In this document: positions 21,079-32,600 of the stretch, piece after piece
Numbering within the stretch: the first letter of the stretch is position 1
Layout of the letters: each line of letters starts with the position of its first letter
Source: Porphyra umbilicalis
Lineage: Eukaryota > Rhodophyta > Bangiophyceae > Bangiales > Bangiaceae
Reading direction: 5' to 3'
Length of the DNA: 64,000 nucleotides
Assembly (NCBI GenBank): GCA_002049455.2
Contig: KV918775.1
Coordinates: 248,001-312,000 of the forward strand
Notes under the pieces: generated by a model
What the model was told of the DNA's origin: nothing
Database searches by the model: none
What the model saw: the letters and a program-made list of their open reading frames with translations, nothing else
Made by a program: the position numbers and the translations under genes

Positions 21079-22122
21079 TTAGTATTTGGTCGAGTGACTT
21101 CGGGCGTTCACCAAGGCGGTCACCCGGTCAGGCACCGTCCGCCACAAAGCATAGAGATACGAGTCCGGCAGACGGGCCCACTCCTCACACAGGGCATCAA
21201 ACAAACCGTCCAGGGTCGTTGGGGGCTGCGGGCGGTCCCGTAGACGCGCCTCGAGCATGGCCCACAGATTCTGAATGGCGTTCATGTCGGGACTCTGCGG
21301 CGTCCAGTTGAGGCGCTGCACGCCATGCAGCGCCATGTACTTGTCCACCGGATGGACGCGGTGAGGCCCGCAGTTGTCCTCCAGCAGCAAAACTTTGCCG
21401 GTGCCGCAGTGTTTGTCCTCAATGAACGGCAACAGGTGCTCGTGGATTATGTCCATATACTGGAACTTCTTGAGGCGGCCGTTCACAAGCACGAGGGGCG
21501 TCCTCCCCCGCGCTGAGAACGCGGCCCAGACCGACAAGCTCAGCCGCCCCGACTTGAAGGATGAGCGCAAGCATGCGGGCAGGTAGCGCTGGTGGGAGCG
21601 TCGCCACACCCGCGCCTCCCCGCGCTCCGGCCGAACTGTCAAGGTGCTCTCATCGGAGAAGGCCACATACTCCCATCGGATGAGGGGCCAGGAGACCTTG
21701 TCCCGAGCCCATCTGAGGCGCTGGGACACGTGGCGGCTTGTCAGGTACGGCTTCGTGACCGCCGCGTAATTGAGCAGGAAGGCCCGGTGAAGGTAGCGAC
21801 GTACCGTCCGACTGCAAATCTTGTGAGTCATAAACCGGTTCACCTCGGCCGTCAGCTGGTCCAGGGACCACGTACGGTGCCGGTACACCAAAAGTTGAAG
21901 GTGGCCGCCGTCCCGAGCCGACAAAAAGCGGGGGCGGCCGGCACGACGGCGGCGCGCCGCTGTCCTCTCCCGCCGCACGCGCGCAGCAATGGTCGCCACC
22001 GTGCTCAGGGGCAGCTCCATGCGGGAAGCAATGAAGCAGTTGGTCATACCTGCCTCCAAAAGCACCCGCATGGCCTCCCTGGACGCAGGGGGCACCTTCT
22101 TGGAGCCCTTGGAGCGCCCCAT
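21079..22122 (-). CDS. Tc1/mariner transposase (DD34E type) with Gln at the third catalytic site
   Basis: 347 residues from the ATG at 22122, the normal length for Tc1 family transposases. The open frame continues upstream to 23322 but leaves the element. An N-terminal paired-type HTH region spans about residues 10-120 (MTNCFIASRMELPLSTVATI; TWSLDQLTAEVNRFM). The catalytic core has FSDES (D157), LLLEDNCGPH (D249) and WTPQSPDMNAIQNLWAMLE. With the usual 34-residue spacing, the third acidic residue should be at 284, but it is Gln (codon CAG, 21271-21273, where Glu would be GAG). DNA cleavage by such an enzyme should be abolished (inference from family mechanism). No stop or frameshift was seen, so the element looks young but is probably immobile by itself. 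Confidence 0.92.
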   Translation of the reverse strand: MGRSKGSKKVPPASREAMRVLLEAGMTNCFIASRMELPLSTVATIAARVRRERTAARRRRAGRPRFLSARDGGHLQLLVYRHRTWSLDQLTAEVNRFMTHKICSRTVRRYLHRAFLLNYAAVTKPYLTSRHVSQRLRWARDKVSWPLIRWEYVAFSDESTLTVRPERGEARVWRRSHQRYLPACLRSSFKSGRLSLSVWAAFSARGRTPLVLVNGRLKKFQYMDIIHEHLLPFIEDKHCGTGKVLLLEDNCGPHRVHPVDKYMALHGVQRLNWTPQSPDMNAIQNLWAMLEARLRDRPQPPTTLDGLFDALCEEWARLPDSYLYALWRTVPDRVTALVNARSHSTKY

Positions 22123-22150
22123 TGTGGCAATGGGGACGAAGACGAGTGAA

Positions 22151-22173
22151 TACCCCCCCCCCCCCCCCCCCCC
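22151..22173. repeat. Poly-C tract in the Tc1 5' leader
   Basis: A run of about 20 C bases lies between the transposase start and the right TIR. Its length may be unstable or mis-assembled. Confidence 0.8.
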
Positions 22174-23520
22174 TCGAATGGTCTGAAAAGGCCATTTTCT
22201 GCTCGGCGATCGATCGCATCTGGCCCAAATCGGGTGCGATCGTAAACTTTTGTCGCCCCTCTGTACAACCAGTGCGACAAGGAGGGCCAGGAAGAGGAGA
22301 AGGCTGTCAAGTCGATGGCGAAGCTGGAGACGGCGCTCAACAAGGGCATTGAAAAGGTCATCGAGTCGGTCGGCAACTCCCCGTCCAAGTCGACCGGCGC
22401 CGCAACCCGGGCCAAGGTCAACAAGTCCAACGCGATGCCCGACCTGCCGCTGGAGCAGAAGATCAAGATCGCCTGGGCCAACAAGGCGGAAACAGAGAAG
22501 GTGCGGTCGGTCTTTGAGACGTCCGTCAACGCAAGCGCGGGCAAGCGCGAAGCTGACACGCCAGACGTATGTCCACACCCTGGCGGCGTGGGAGCTCATT
22601 GTTTCGTCGGCGATGTCAGTGCTTGGCATCACCGAGACGGAGGCTGAGAAGAACTTTCTGGGCAAGCTGCTGTTCTCCGACGGCTCGGACGTCAAGATGC
22701 GCACCGTCACCTCCTGTTCACCTCCACCGTGCCGCACATGATGGACAGGTACCGCAAGGTCATCCTGAAGGCCTACTTTTCGGCGCTGGGGATCCAGTGG
22801 CGGACCCTCGACGAGACCGTCGCGAACTCGAGGCTCGTACGTAACGGCTACCGCACCACCCCGCACGGCAAGGCAGCCGTCAATATTGGCTTGGAGGCGT
22901 TTTTCAAGTTCACGGGCTTCCCCGAGCGCATCGTGCAGACCCGTGCCGTTGGTCAAGACGGGAACGTGGACTGCGTGCTTGGGCAGGTGAGCCTCACGAG
23001 CGCGGCGGTACGCTGGCATCTGGAGCTCCGCACCGGCGTGCGCGCCGCTGGGCACCAAGGCACGGCGCAGTCGTTTCACGCCATGTGGCGCGAGGAGACG
23101 AACAACATTGACCTCTCCTTCCCACTGCCCAACCGCCCGCACCTGGGCATCGGGATCATTGACGGGGCCGACGTCCGACGCACCCACACGTTTTTTGAGG
23201 AGGTTTTCGCTGCTTGTGTGCTGCCGCAGGCGGGGGGGGCACCCCATCAAGGAGGTGGCAACAATCACGAGGGCGGGGATGCGCTCGTCGACCGGGACGT
23301 GGCGGATGACGCGGCCAGCCACGAAGGCGAGGACGCAGGCAATGAGGTCGACGACGAGACGGCCGCCGCCTTTGCCGACGCCGCTGCAGCCAAGCGGGTG
23401 TTAGACGCCGCTATCGCGCAGGAGGAATCTGAAAATAAGATTCTCGCTCCCAGCCAGGACGACGAGCATGTAGAGCAGGAGGACGGGGACATTGTTCTGC
23501 AGTACCTGACGGACGAATAA

Positions 23521-23640
23521 GAGTAAGTGGTCAACCTGTGACAGAGGGGGGGAGTGGAGTGGTAGTGGCCATGTACGTCTTTGTGTGTGGTCTGCTGGTT
23601 TCTTGTTGTTGTGTGGGTGAGAGCAGCTCTGTCCGCGGAC
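23521..23640. other. 3' flank of U1 copy 1
   Basis: Weakly similar to the 3' flank of copy 2 (GGAGTGG...AGTGGCC, TGTGTG..GTCTGC). The duplication seems to extend a little past the stop codons. Confidence 0.4.
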
Positions 23641-23899
23641 GGAGGTTTTCCCATCGCCGAATCCCCATCCAAAATCCCCATCAATGTCGGTCAGAGCCCC
23701 GCTGGGATGGGGCCATCTTCGCCCGTCCACATTGGGAGTTGGATGGAGAATTTGTCCGTGCCGACGATCATCGTCGCCTTGGATATAAATCCCGATCCAA
23801 CCCCCGATTTGGATGGGATCGAGTGCCCCCATTTCAGCGGAGGTTGGACCGACATTGATGGGGCTTTTGGATGAGGATTCGCCGATGGGAAAACCTCCA
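23641..23899. mobile_element. Foldback MITE with about 50-bp near-perfect inverted ends
   Basis: The left arm starts GGAGGTTTTCCCATCGCCGA and reaches AATGTCGGTC. The right arm is its inverse (GACCGACATT ... CATGGGAAAACCTCC-type end) with only about four mismatches in 52 bp. Weaker pairing continues inward, so almost the whole 259 bp can fold. There is no coding capacity. A target duplication was not identified, so the superfamily is open. Confidence 0.85.
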
Positions 23900-24391
23900 T
23901 CGGCCGATGGGACTCCGGTCGCGAGAGAAACGTAGCGACGGCTCTCGAGTTCACAGAGCCCACTGCCTACCAGACCTGACAGACCGCGGAACGAGCATAA
24001 TTCTTTGTGGTGCAGTTTGGTATTGAAATGAAATGAAAGTGCAGCGGCGACGCTAGCTGGGCTGGCTGCTGGCCATATGCTGGTACGGCCACTTCTCTCT
24101 CTTCCTTGTGGGAGACCAGGGACACAAAGCAGGAGCACAGATGACGCTGCCGCCGTGACCAACTCGTTGGTTCCGTGCTCATGAATACTCAAGAAAAATA
24201 TCCACTAGGCAGCTCGGTAGAAAACAACAGGAAAGAAATCAGGGAGCATATACCACCATTGAGAAATGTGCGCCTGCGGCGCACGAAAAGCAAAGCAAAC
24301 CACCCAGCAAAAGATACGATGCCGCAAGCCGCACACAGAACAACACGGCCACTCCCACTCCTCCCCCTCCTCGCCCCGAAGGGCGGCCCGC
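23900..24391. other. Spacer between the two U1 copies
   Basis: No gene recognised. The part next to 24391 is the probable 3' untranslated flank of copy 2. Confidence 0.4.
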
Positions 24392-25994
24392 TCACTGCTC
24401 ATTGCCGTCGTCCAAATACTGAAGCACAATGTGCCCGTCGTCCTCATCATGCTCCCTGTCCTCCCCGTCGGGGGCGAGAAGCTCCTCCTCGCCTTCCCGC
24501 TCTGGAACAGCGCGGAAGGCCAGATGCGCTGCCGCGGCACGCTGGCGGTGAACCAGGAGCTGACGGTCCGCATCTTGCCATCCGAGCCGTTGGGGAACAG
24601 CTGCGAGCTCAGCAGGTACAACTCGGCGTCCTTGTCCGACACGCCCAGCTCCAACGCAGCCGACGAGATCATGAGCTCCCACGCGGCCAAGGTTTCGACG
24701 TAGGTCTGCCGGGTCAGTTCGGCGCCCCCCGCGCTGGAGTTGACGGCCTGCTCATAAACGGAGCGTACCCTCTCCATGTCAGCCTTGTTGCCAGGGCAAT
24801 CTCGACCCTGTTTTCCAGCGGCAGGTTGGGCATCGCGTTCGACTTGTTAAATGTCGCCCGAGTGGCGGCGGAGGCCGTCTCGGACGGGGCGCTCCCCACC
24901 TATTTGATGACCTTTTCAATCTCGTCGTTGAGCACCGTCTCGAGCTGCGCCATCGATGTGACGGCCTTCTCCTCCTCGCGTCTCTTGTCCTCAAACGTGC
25001 TGTGCATGTCGTTCACCGAGTTGCTGAGCTCGCAGACCCTCTTCTCCCTGCGCTCGAGCCCCTTTGTGCAAGTAGAGATGCCGGCCTGGACGTCCTTCGT
25101 CACAGCCTACTGCAGTGCCGTCGGGGGCTTCTTGTGGGGAGGGCTCTGGCACGCGGTCCACTTTTCCTTAGCCGTCGACGACTTAACCTTCTTGCGATTG
25201 AAGGGCTTTGTCTGGGTCGTGCGCTTGGCCGCCGCCGCAGCGGCTGAGCGCGCCGCGGCTCCCGTCAGCAGGAGGCCGGGCGGCGAGCTCACTGCACCAA
25301 CAAGAGACTGCGACGCAGACGGCGTACGGGGTGTAGCAATAGAGGATTTCGGGCGGAGAGGCACAACACAAGAGGGTTTCCGACCCGCAAAGGCCAACGT
25401 AACCGCAAAGGCCGTCCTCGGAGGATGAGTGGCTGGAGCAGGCGCACAACCCAACGGGGGGGGGGACGACTGAATTGTAGCTGCCCCTTCAGCCGTACGA
25501 AAATCGTGCCACGTTAGTGCCGGCGGAAGCGGTGCCACCAGGTGGCGCGAGCAAATGGATGGTTTCTCACCGATATTGAGCGGTAGAGACGCCACAGGGT
25601 GACGTGTGGCCGCCCCGCCTGCCTGCGAGCCACCAAATGGCGAAGAGCGGCGGTACGGAGACATCACCGAGGGGGAACCAGCGTTGCAGGTCGCCGAAGG
25701 TGCGGGCGCGGCCCCGGGCCTGTAGCGGGGAGCGGTCACCGGAGGGTCGTCCAATTGAGGGGAGGGAAAGCTTTACAATAACTGCGGGGCGGCAGGAGGA
25801 GCCACGTCCTTGTTGCCCTGCACAACGGCTGCAGCAGCAGCGAGGGTGTGCATTCCCTCGTCATGGCTGGGGCTGAGTGAAGTCCGAAGGGTGCCTGCCG
25901 CCGGCCGCGGCGGCGGCGACCAGGGAGCGCCGTCGGCATGGTTGCCGCCGTCGACGTCCACGGCGTCAGCGCCACGCCGGTTGCTGTCGTTCAT
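24392..25994 (-). pseudogene. Unknown gene family U1, copy 2, internally deleted
   Basis: Minus strand, starting at the ATG at 25994 (MNDSNRRGADAVDVDGGNHA, then DGAPWSPPP as in copy 1). Next comes the Lys/Pro tail (KWTACQSPPHKKPPTALQ), a coiled coil (RREKRVCELSNSVNDMHS; EEEKAVTSMAQLETVLNDEI), FNKSNAMPNLPLEN, TYVETLAAWELMISSAALEL and SDGKMRTVSSWFTASVP-type sequence. It then jumps to the acidic end (DGHIVLQYLDDGNEQ). About 0.6-0.7 kb present in copy 1, with the MMDRYRKV and FFKFTGFPERI segments, is missing. In-frame stops occur around 25105 and 24902, with frame changes near 24830 and 24560. Copy 1 has different stops, so the two decayed independently. Confidence 0.68.
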
Positions 25995-26340
25995 GGCAGA
26001 CTACGCGGCGGAGGTGAGGGTGGCAGGTGAGTGGCGTTCAAGAGAAGCAGCACGCTGTCAGTGCTGCCGCCTCCCGTGCACGCCATTTATGCAAGCGCCG
26101 TGGTGGCAATCAGGTCACTGAGTCGTGTGGGCGACGGTGCTTGGGTGCAAAGAAAGGGTCGGGAATGGCGCCAAGACAGGCAGGGGAAAGAACGGGCCAA
26201 AGAGGGAGCAATCTGGCATCTAAACGGGCATTCAACAAGCCCGGCGGTGAAGAGCCTGCGTCGAATAGGGGAATTCACCACGCAAACGTCTTAAGGAAGA
26301 CAATACGTCGTTGTCACGGAGTACAAACGTCCAAAACACA
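25995..26340 (-). promoter_or_regulatory. Upstream flank of U1 copy 2, homologous to 19540-19969
   Basis: Inverted match to the region upstream of copy 1 (GCAGGCTCTTCACCG, TTGAATGCCCGTTTAGATGCC, TTGGCGCCATTCCC). A promoter function is inferred from position only. Confidence 0.5.
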
Positions 26341-27631
26341 TGCCACGTTCGAGCCAATGCCCCGCCTCTGCCAGCTGCTCCTCCTGTACGCGCCCCCGAG
26401 ACCAGGAGATCCTCAAGAAAGCTCACGAGACTGCACGTACCCCAGAGGACCGCGGTTCCGTCCCCAAGCTCTGAACAGCCGCCGCCCTTTTCTCTGTATC
26501 CTGTCCTTGGGTTGCTGCCCGGAAGAAGCGCGAGGCCGTCGGCACTATGGAAAAAGGCATTCTGGCCACGTCATGGCAGCCCGGGCCACATCTGGAAGAG
26601 CCGCGTTCGCTCGTTGCGTCAGAAACCATCATCGCTACTGGCGACGGCCGATGGAATCGCCCAACAATGTCGCCCGTGCGGCAACAGGCCAACATGTGGC
26701 GATCTGTCGCCACCTGTGTCCAGCCATCAAACCCTGGACAAAACGGCATCTCGTCCAGTGGATCTGTTTTCCGCTCTCGAGAAGGGTCCTTGCGCCTGCA
26801 CGGCCGTGCCGCTGTCCACGGCTCCCAACACTGAGACAAGCCTCATAAGCAGAAGTTGTCAGAATACGGTTTTTTGGCCGTATCCGGGCCAGAATACAGA
26901 TATATTCCTGAATATGTCGCAGAATATTCGTCCATGATTGTCCAATGAAGAAAAAAAGACCAACTACGGGAAGCTCTGGACGTCACTGTATCAATATCCC
27001 GAGCTGCTGGCGCAAATTGATGTCGAATATAGTCGTTTTGTTTGCAATTACAGTAGCCCAAGATATCGGATATATATCCTGACAACCCCTGCTCATAAGC
27101 GTGCTCAGCGTCTAGTAGTACCGGCTAGTGTGGTACTAGACGAGACTTGCAGTCTTCCGCGGGATGGCCTGACCAGGTAAAGACGCCTTCCAAGAACAAG
27201 GTGACGGAATTAGTCTGCGCTTGCAGAGTAGGCGACAAGGATACCGACACTAACAACTAGTTAACTCGGACTCGGCTGCTACGAGCAAAGCGGAGCTCCT
27301 GCCCCGCACGGCGACACTGACCATGGACACCGCAGACAAGAAAAGAGCACCTATTGTACATGTGGGTTGCCGACGTTCAGGTTTATATTTTTTGAGGGGG
27401 CGGCGGGCGGCGGCTTTTGCAGTACCCGCCTGGTGAAGAGCAACACAGGCCCGCCAGCAACGCCCTTCACCCAGCGCACGGGCACGACATGTAGAACAGG
27501 TTCCGCGTCGAGCCACCACATCCCGCCCATTCATTGCACCCGCCCCGCTGCTACGACCACCCGCTAACCTCGTCAGCCTCCCCCCCCGTGTCTCACATCG
27601 CCATCGTTTCCCCATCCTGACGCGTCTTGAG
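26341..27631. other. Intergenic, no gene recognised
   Basis: Overlapping short frames with no domain. 26850-27090 is AT-richer and contains ATATTCC/GAATAT and GGATATAT motifs of unknown role. Confidence 0.4.
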
Positions 27632-29613
27632 TGTAGTACTACGCGGCCCCCTATGCGCCAGGGAGCCACCGCGGGGACGTCGGCGACGACGGGGGACGCG
27701 GTCCCCGACGTGAGGTGGCGACGCCAGCGGCGGTGGTTGCCGACGGGTCCGCGACGCGGGGGGCGGCGCGAGGGGGCGGCCCCGCTGCCCGGCTCGGGCC
27801 ACCTGAGGGAGCGTACCCGATACGTCGCGCCCGGCACGCGGGCCCCGCGGGAGGCCGGATTGGCGCGCCCGAGAGGGCGCTGGCGCGCCCGAGAGGGCGC
27901 GGCAGGCGACGGCCGACCGGGCGCCACGCGGCGGGTGCAGCGCGTTGCGCGCGGGACGGTTTCTCCCCCTCGTCTGTAATGATCGCCTCGGGGGACTTGA
28001 CATGCATGGAGGAAATTATCTGCATTGGTTGGTGACGGCCCGGGTCAATTCCCATTTGGGGAAATTGGGCCCGGGCGACAGTTTCCGCCCTTTTAGGACG
28101 AAGGGCGACGACGGTGGGAGGCACCGTCGTCGCCGGCAAGTAAACCGTGTCTTGATGTCTTGGCGTTTCGATCGGCCCGACTTCCCGGACCTCGAGTGCC
28201 ATAGCGTGTGTCGCGCGAGCGGCTGAGACGGCCGTTACTTCCCTCCTTTTGAGGTAACCCCCTAGATTGTGGTGCTACATTTGGCGCTCCGGGTGAGACT
28301 CGCGGTACGCACGCCGTGCGTGTCGTAGATCGACACCTCTTTGAGTACCAGGAGACGGGGGACCCTCGTTGGTTGTATTGCGGTGCGGTGACAGGGGACA
28401 TCCGATCGATACGCGGGCCCCGCTTCCATGGCTCGCGGATCTTCCTCATCTTCCCCGCTTGACGGGGGCGCTCCTCTGTTTGAGATGCCTGGCACTAGCC
28501 GGGTGACGGACGCGCCACCGGCGGGAGACCCGAGGGCAACACCGGCCTTGGGCGCCGTGGCCCCCGTTGGGGGTGGAAGGGCGGTCCCGGTTGGCGGCGG
28601 CGGTACGGTGGCGGGTGAGTCGAACTCCCCGCCCGAGGACCCCGGCCGCACGCCGACCACCGGGGCTCGTCCTCCTCCCGGCGCGGGACGGACGTCCACG
28701 CTGATGGAGCCCCAGGCAGGGGGTGCGGGGGTTCACCCTTCCCCCCTGGATGGGCAGCGCCTGGAAGGGGCGCCGCCCTTTGGCCCTCCCCGCGTGGACG
28801 CGGTGGGCAGTTCATCGGGAACTTTAGTTGGCGGGACCCCCGCGGGCCGGGAGCCGCGTCGACCAATGGACGCGCTGTCGCTGGAGGAGGACGAGCGGCA
28901 GCGCCGGGAATTACAGAGAGCGTTCGGGGTCACCCCGGAAGAGGTGGCCCGGGCCCCGTGGCAGAGGACCACCCGGGACCACTGGTCCCTGGACGCGCCG
29001 TCCGGGGTACGCGGGTCAGGGCCCAGCCTGCAGGGGGTCGGCGGAGCCGCGGCCCCAGGACCATTTCGGGCGGTGGCCGACCCCGGGCACCTGCGCCACT
29101 TGGCTCAGGTGTTCCGCGACGCCGCGGAGGAGGCGTCGACCGCGGCATCGGACGGGACCCCGGTCCCGGGGCGAGGCGCGGCCGTGGCCCTGGCCCTGGC
29201 GGCGGCCCAGGGCCCTTCCCCTGGGACCGCGAGCGCGGGTGGACCAGCACCCCCGGAACCCGGGTCAGGCACGTCCGGGGAGCGCCCCCTGACGGGGGGC
29301 GCTACCCGGACAGGGTCCACCTTGACGGTGACTGCCTCGCCGGCCGCGCGCCCTGCGCGGCAGCGGTCCCGGAGGGGCGCCGAGCGTCGACAACTGAAGG
29401 CGGCTCCCTCGAAGGGCCACCGACGGCGTCGCCACGCCCAACGGGCGCCGTCACTCCCCTCGTCGGGGCCCCCCTCGTCGACCGAGAGTAACGAGAGTCC
29501 GTCGAGCTGGTCATCCGCCGCCAGTGGGGCGGAGTCGACAGACAGCAGCGACGGCTCGACCTCGTCCTCCGCCACCGGCAGTGACCCCGGGGCAACACGC
29601 CGCCGACGGCGGG
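27632..29613 (+). mobile_element. Partial LTR retrotransposon (5' LTR, PBS, gag-like frame), cut by a Copia insertion
   Basis: A fossil element. The 5' LTR is 27632-28279 (648 bp, begins TGTAGTACTACG and ends GTGGTGCTACA). It is the same family as the solo LTR at 16912-17498. A primer-binding-like TTTGGCGCTCCGGGTGAGA follows at 28280. A long Gly/Pro/Ala-rich, gag-like frame starts at 28428 and is interrupted where the Copia LTR begins (29614). Pol and the 3' LTR were not recognised, so it is broken. The leading gag frame and this type of primer site suit Ty3/Gypsy-like elements, but without pol the superfamily is unassigned. It is older than the Copia that entered it. Confidence 0.7.
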
Positions 29614-32600
29614 TGTTGGAACGTTATGCTCAACGCCGCTGTATGCCCTCCTGCTGTAAAAAGCAAAATTCAAGAAACCAGGTATTGACGGGGTTCGAAC
29701 CCCCAACTCCCGGACGCGACCCGAAGGTCACGCCTAATGAGAGTGGGTGCCTTACTTCCCACTAGGCTACCCATGCGACTTCCTCGCGGTTTGGAGACCG
29801 CGGGTGCATTCGACATTTGTACCCGTGCGATTTTGAGGGAAATTTTTGCGATTTCACATTTTTTGTTCTTGCGCTTCTGATGCTTTGATTTGCGTGGGCT
29901 TTGCTTTGATCCCTGATGCTTTGATTTGTTGAGCGTTTTGATTTAGAGTGTGGGCCGGCGCGTGCGCGGGCGAGCTGCTTGGGCTGCGTGGTGGGCTTGA
30001 GTGTTCCGACTTGGACTACTTGAGGAGTGCCCTTTGATGGGAAGAGGGGCGCTTTGGAGAGACAACCAACAAAGCACGTTCGCACACATACACACAAGCT
30101 CGAGCCACTCAACCACTTCACCGTGGTCCCCCATCCCCTATCCCCACTGTGTTTCAACAGGTTATGGGCCCAGAGCCGGGGCTGTGACAAGGGCAAGGTC
30201 TGCCAGACGGCGTCGCGGCGGTCGCGACAAGTGCGAAGAAGACGAGTGCAAGGTGGTTCAAGGACGAGACGGTCAAGGCGCAAGGTTCGGCAAGATCGGG
30301 ACGCACTTCGACAAGCAGGCATCATGGACGGTGGCGCTGCCGGCATGGGCGGCATCAAGATTGACAAGTTGACGGAGACGAACTTCCACGAGTGGCGCCG
30401 GCGGATCCAGATGATCCTGGCGCTGCGCGATCTGGACGACATGGTTGACGAAGACGGCAAGCCGACGGACGCGGAGGACGGCGAGTTGGCGGTGTGGAAG
30501 CGTCGAGACACGAAGGCGAGCGCCATCATCGGGCTCACCCTTGGGTCTGAGCAGCTCGAGCACGTGGCGGGGTGCAAGACGACGGCGGAAATGTGGTCGA
30601 CCCTGCAAGGCGTCTTCCAGTGCAAGAGTTTGATGAACAAGATGAAGGCGCGACGGGAATTCTACACCGTCGCGATGAACGTCGGCGAGGGCATGCTGCG
30701 CTATATCAACCGCGTGCGCAACCTCGGCGAGAACCTCAAGGCCATGGGCGGCGAGGTGACGGAGATGGATGTCGCCGTGAGCGTTCTCAACGGGCTGACG
30801 TCGAAGTATGAGAACCTGCTGGTGGCTCTAGACGCCAAGGGCGAGGACGAGCTAAGCCTCGACTTTGTCAAGAGCCGCTTGCTTCAGGAGGAGCGGCGTC
30901 AGGCGGACAAGTCACCGGCGATCAAGCGCATTTGTGAAATGGCACTCGTCGGCGCCAACTATCGAGGTCAAGGCCGCCGTGGTGTCCTTTCCAAGATCGA
31001 GTGCTATTACTGCCACAAGTTTGGGCACATCGCTCATGATTGCCCAGAGCTCAAGGCCAAGAAGCAGAGACAGGAAAAGGTGGCCGCGATTGCGGCTGAT
31101 GACGGTAGCGACAGCGACGACGCCATCTGTCTCGTTGGCAACGCGGATGACAACGATGACATTTCCAAGTCGTGGCTTGTAGACTCTGCGGCGTCTGCAC
31201 ACATGTGCTGGATGCGTGCGTGTTTCGATGACTACAAGACGACCACGGGACGGAGCGTCACGATGGGTGACAAGGGGTCCGTGGCCACGGCGGGCGTCGG
31301 AACCGTCGTCCTCAACTTCATCGTTCAAGGCAAGACGCGCAAGATCAAGTTGGAGAAGGTGCTCCATGTTCCTACTATGGGCTTCAACCTCATGTCGGTC
31401 GGCAGGATGGATGAACGCGGTGCGGAAGTGTCGTTCAAGCGCGGTATGTCCATCATCAAGATGAACGAGAAGATTGCTGCGTGCGGCACGCGTAAGGACG
31501 GGCTCTACCACCTGGACATGGCCCCTATGTCGGATGTTGCTGCGGTTGCCTCTTTGCAGCTATGGCATGAGCGTCTTGGCCACGTGAACATGGCCGGCGT
31601 CAAGAGGATGATCAAGAACAAGGACGTAGACGGACTCAAGTGCACTTCCATGGTGGTCAAGGACATCTGCGAGCCGTGCGTGTACGGCAAGGCGGCGATG
31701 ACGCCTATGCCCAGCGCAAGAGGCGTTCGTGTGACCAAGCGGCTCCAGCTCGTGCACTCCGACCTCGGTGGACCTATGTCAGAACCCTCTCGTGGCGGAG
31801 CGCTCTACTTCGGCACGTTCACCGACGACTTCTCCCGCTGGACGGACGTGGTCTTCCTGCACAAGAAGAGCGATCTTCTCGCGGAGTACAAGAAGTGGCT
31901 GACCAAAGCACAGCTGCACACCGGCAACAAGATCAAGGTGCTCCGGTCCGACAACGGCGGCGAGTACGTGTCGTCCGCTTTCAAGGCACTTCACGATGAG
32001 AACGGCACGACGCACCAGACGACGGTGCCCGACACGCCGCAGCAGAACGGGGTTGCTGAGCGACTCAACCGAGTTCTCGTGGAGATGGCACGCACCATGA
32101 TGCGACACAAGGACGTCGACCAGGATCTTTGGGCGGATGCCATCAAGACGGCGGTCTACATCAAGAACCGCGTCACCAGCCGTGCGCTTCCCGTAGGCAA
32201 GACGCCTCATGAGCTATGGACCGGGAACAAGCCCGACGTAAGCCACATGCGGGTGTTTGGGTCAACATGCTGGGTGGTACTGCACAAGAGCCACGTCGAT
32301 GGCAATTTCGGAGACAAGGCGGCAAAGGGCATCTTCGTGGGCTATCCCGACGGCAGCAAGGCGTACAAGGTCATCCTCGACGACGGTAAGGTCGTCAAGG
32401 CGCGAAGCGTCGTTTTCTCCGAGAACAACTCAAGCAAGGTTGCAGATTTTCCAGAGGACTCACCCGTGGACGAAGTCGTGGAAGGCGAGACGGGCTTGGA
32501 TGCCGGCAGCGACGACCAAGACGTCGACGCTGAAGACGACCAAGACGTCAACGCTGAAGATGACCAGCAAGATGATGGCTCGGACAAATCGGTAGACGAC

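Larger units (their letters stand above)
20964..22263 (-). mobile_element. Tc1/mariner transposon, complete ends
   Basis: The ends read CAGGGGGGGGACAAAAGTTT (left) and, inverted, CAGAGGGGCGACAAAAGTTT (right), both continuing ACGATCG. A TA lies on each side (20962-20963 and 22264-22265). The element is 1300 bp. Removing it with one TA restores the U1 reading frame exactly (DDMY then NQCDKEG), which proves the boundaries. It carries one transposase gene on the minus strand. Confidence 0.95.
19970..23520 (+). pseudogene. Unknown gene family U1, copy 1, interrupted by a Tc1 element
   Basis: Plus-strand coding remnants in order: a Gly/Pro-rich N-terminus (GDGAPWSPPP, EGMHALAADAA); an Ala/Ser-rich then Lys/Pro-rich tail (20700-20865: KGPARKSKPSKSPPSKTPPT); and a coiled coil (LKENLDRMDRKVSDLNNSVD, continuing after the transposon as EEEKAVKSMAKLETALNKGI). 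A conserved helical region follows (TYVHTLAAWELIVSSAMSVL, FSDGSDVKMRTVTS, then MMDRYRKVILKAYFSALGIQ and GLEAFFKFTGFPERI), and an acidic C-terminus ending DGDIVLQYLTDE. Tc1 entered at the TA of codon 'tac' (20962). At least two in-frame stops (about 20138 and 20869) and two frame shifts (about 22550 and 22710) are present, so it is decayed. Copy 2 (24392-25994) lies tail to tail with it. I do not recognise the family. Confidence 0.7.

Noticed and set aside
22123-23322. Upstream 400-codon extension of the Tc1 transposase frame
   Set aside because: It leaves the element through the TIR into antisense U1 sequence. The family-typical start is at 22122.
24175-25428. 417-codon plus-strand frame
   Set aside because: Antisense shadow of U1 copy 2. 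The conserved motifs shared with copy 1 are on the minus strand.
29680-29776. Functional tRNA gene
   Set aside because: A and B boxes and a variable-arm hairpin are present, but acceptor and T stems have mismatches and the unit repeats only within an LTR.
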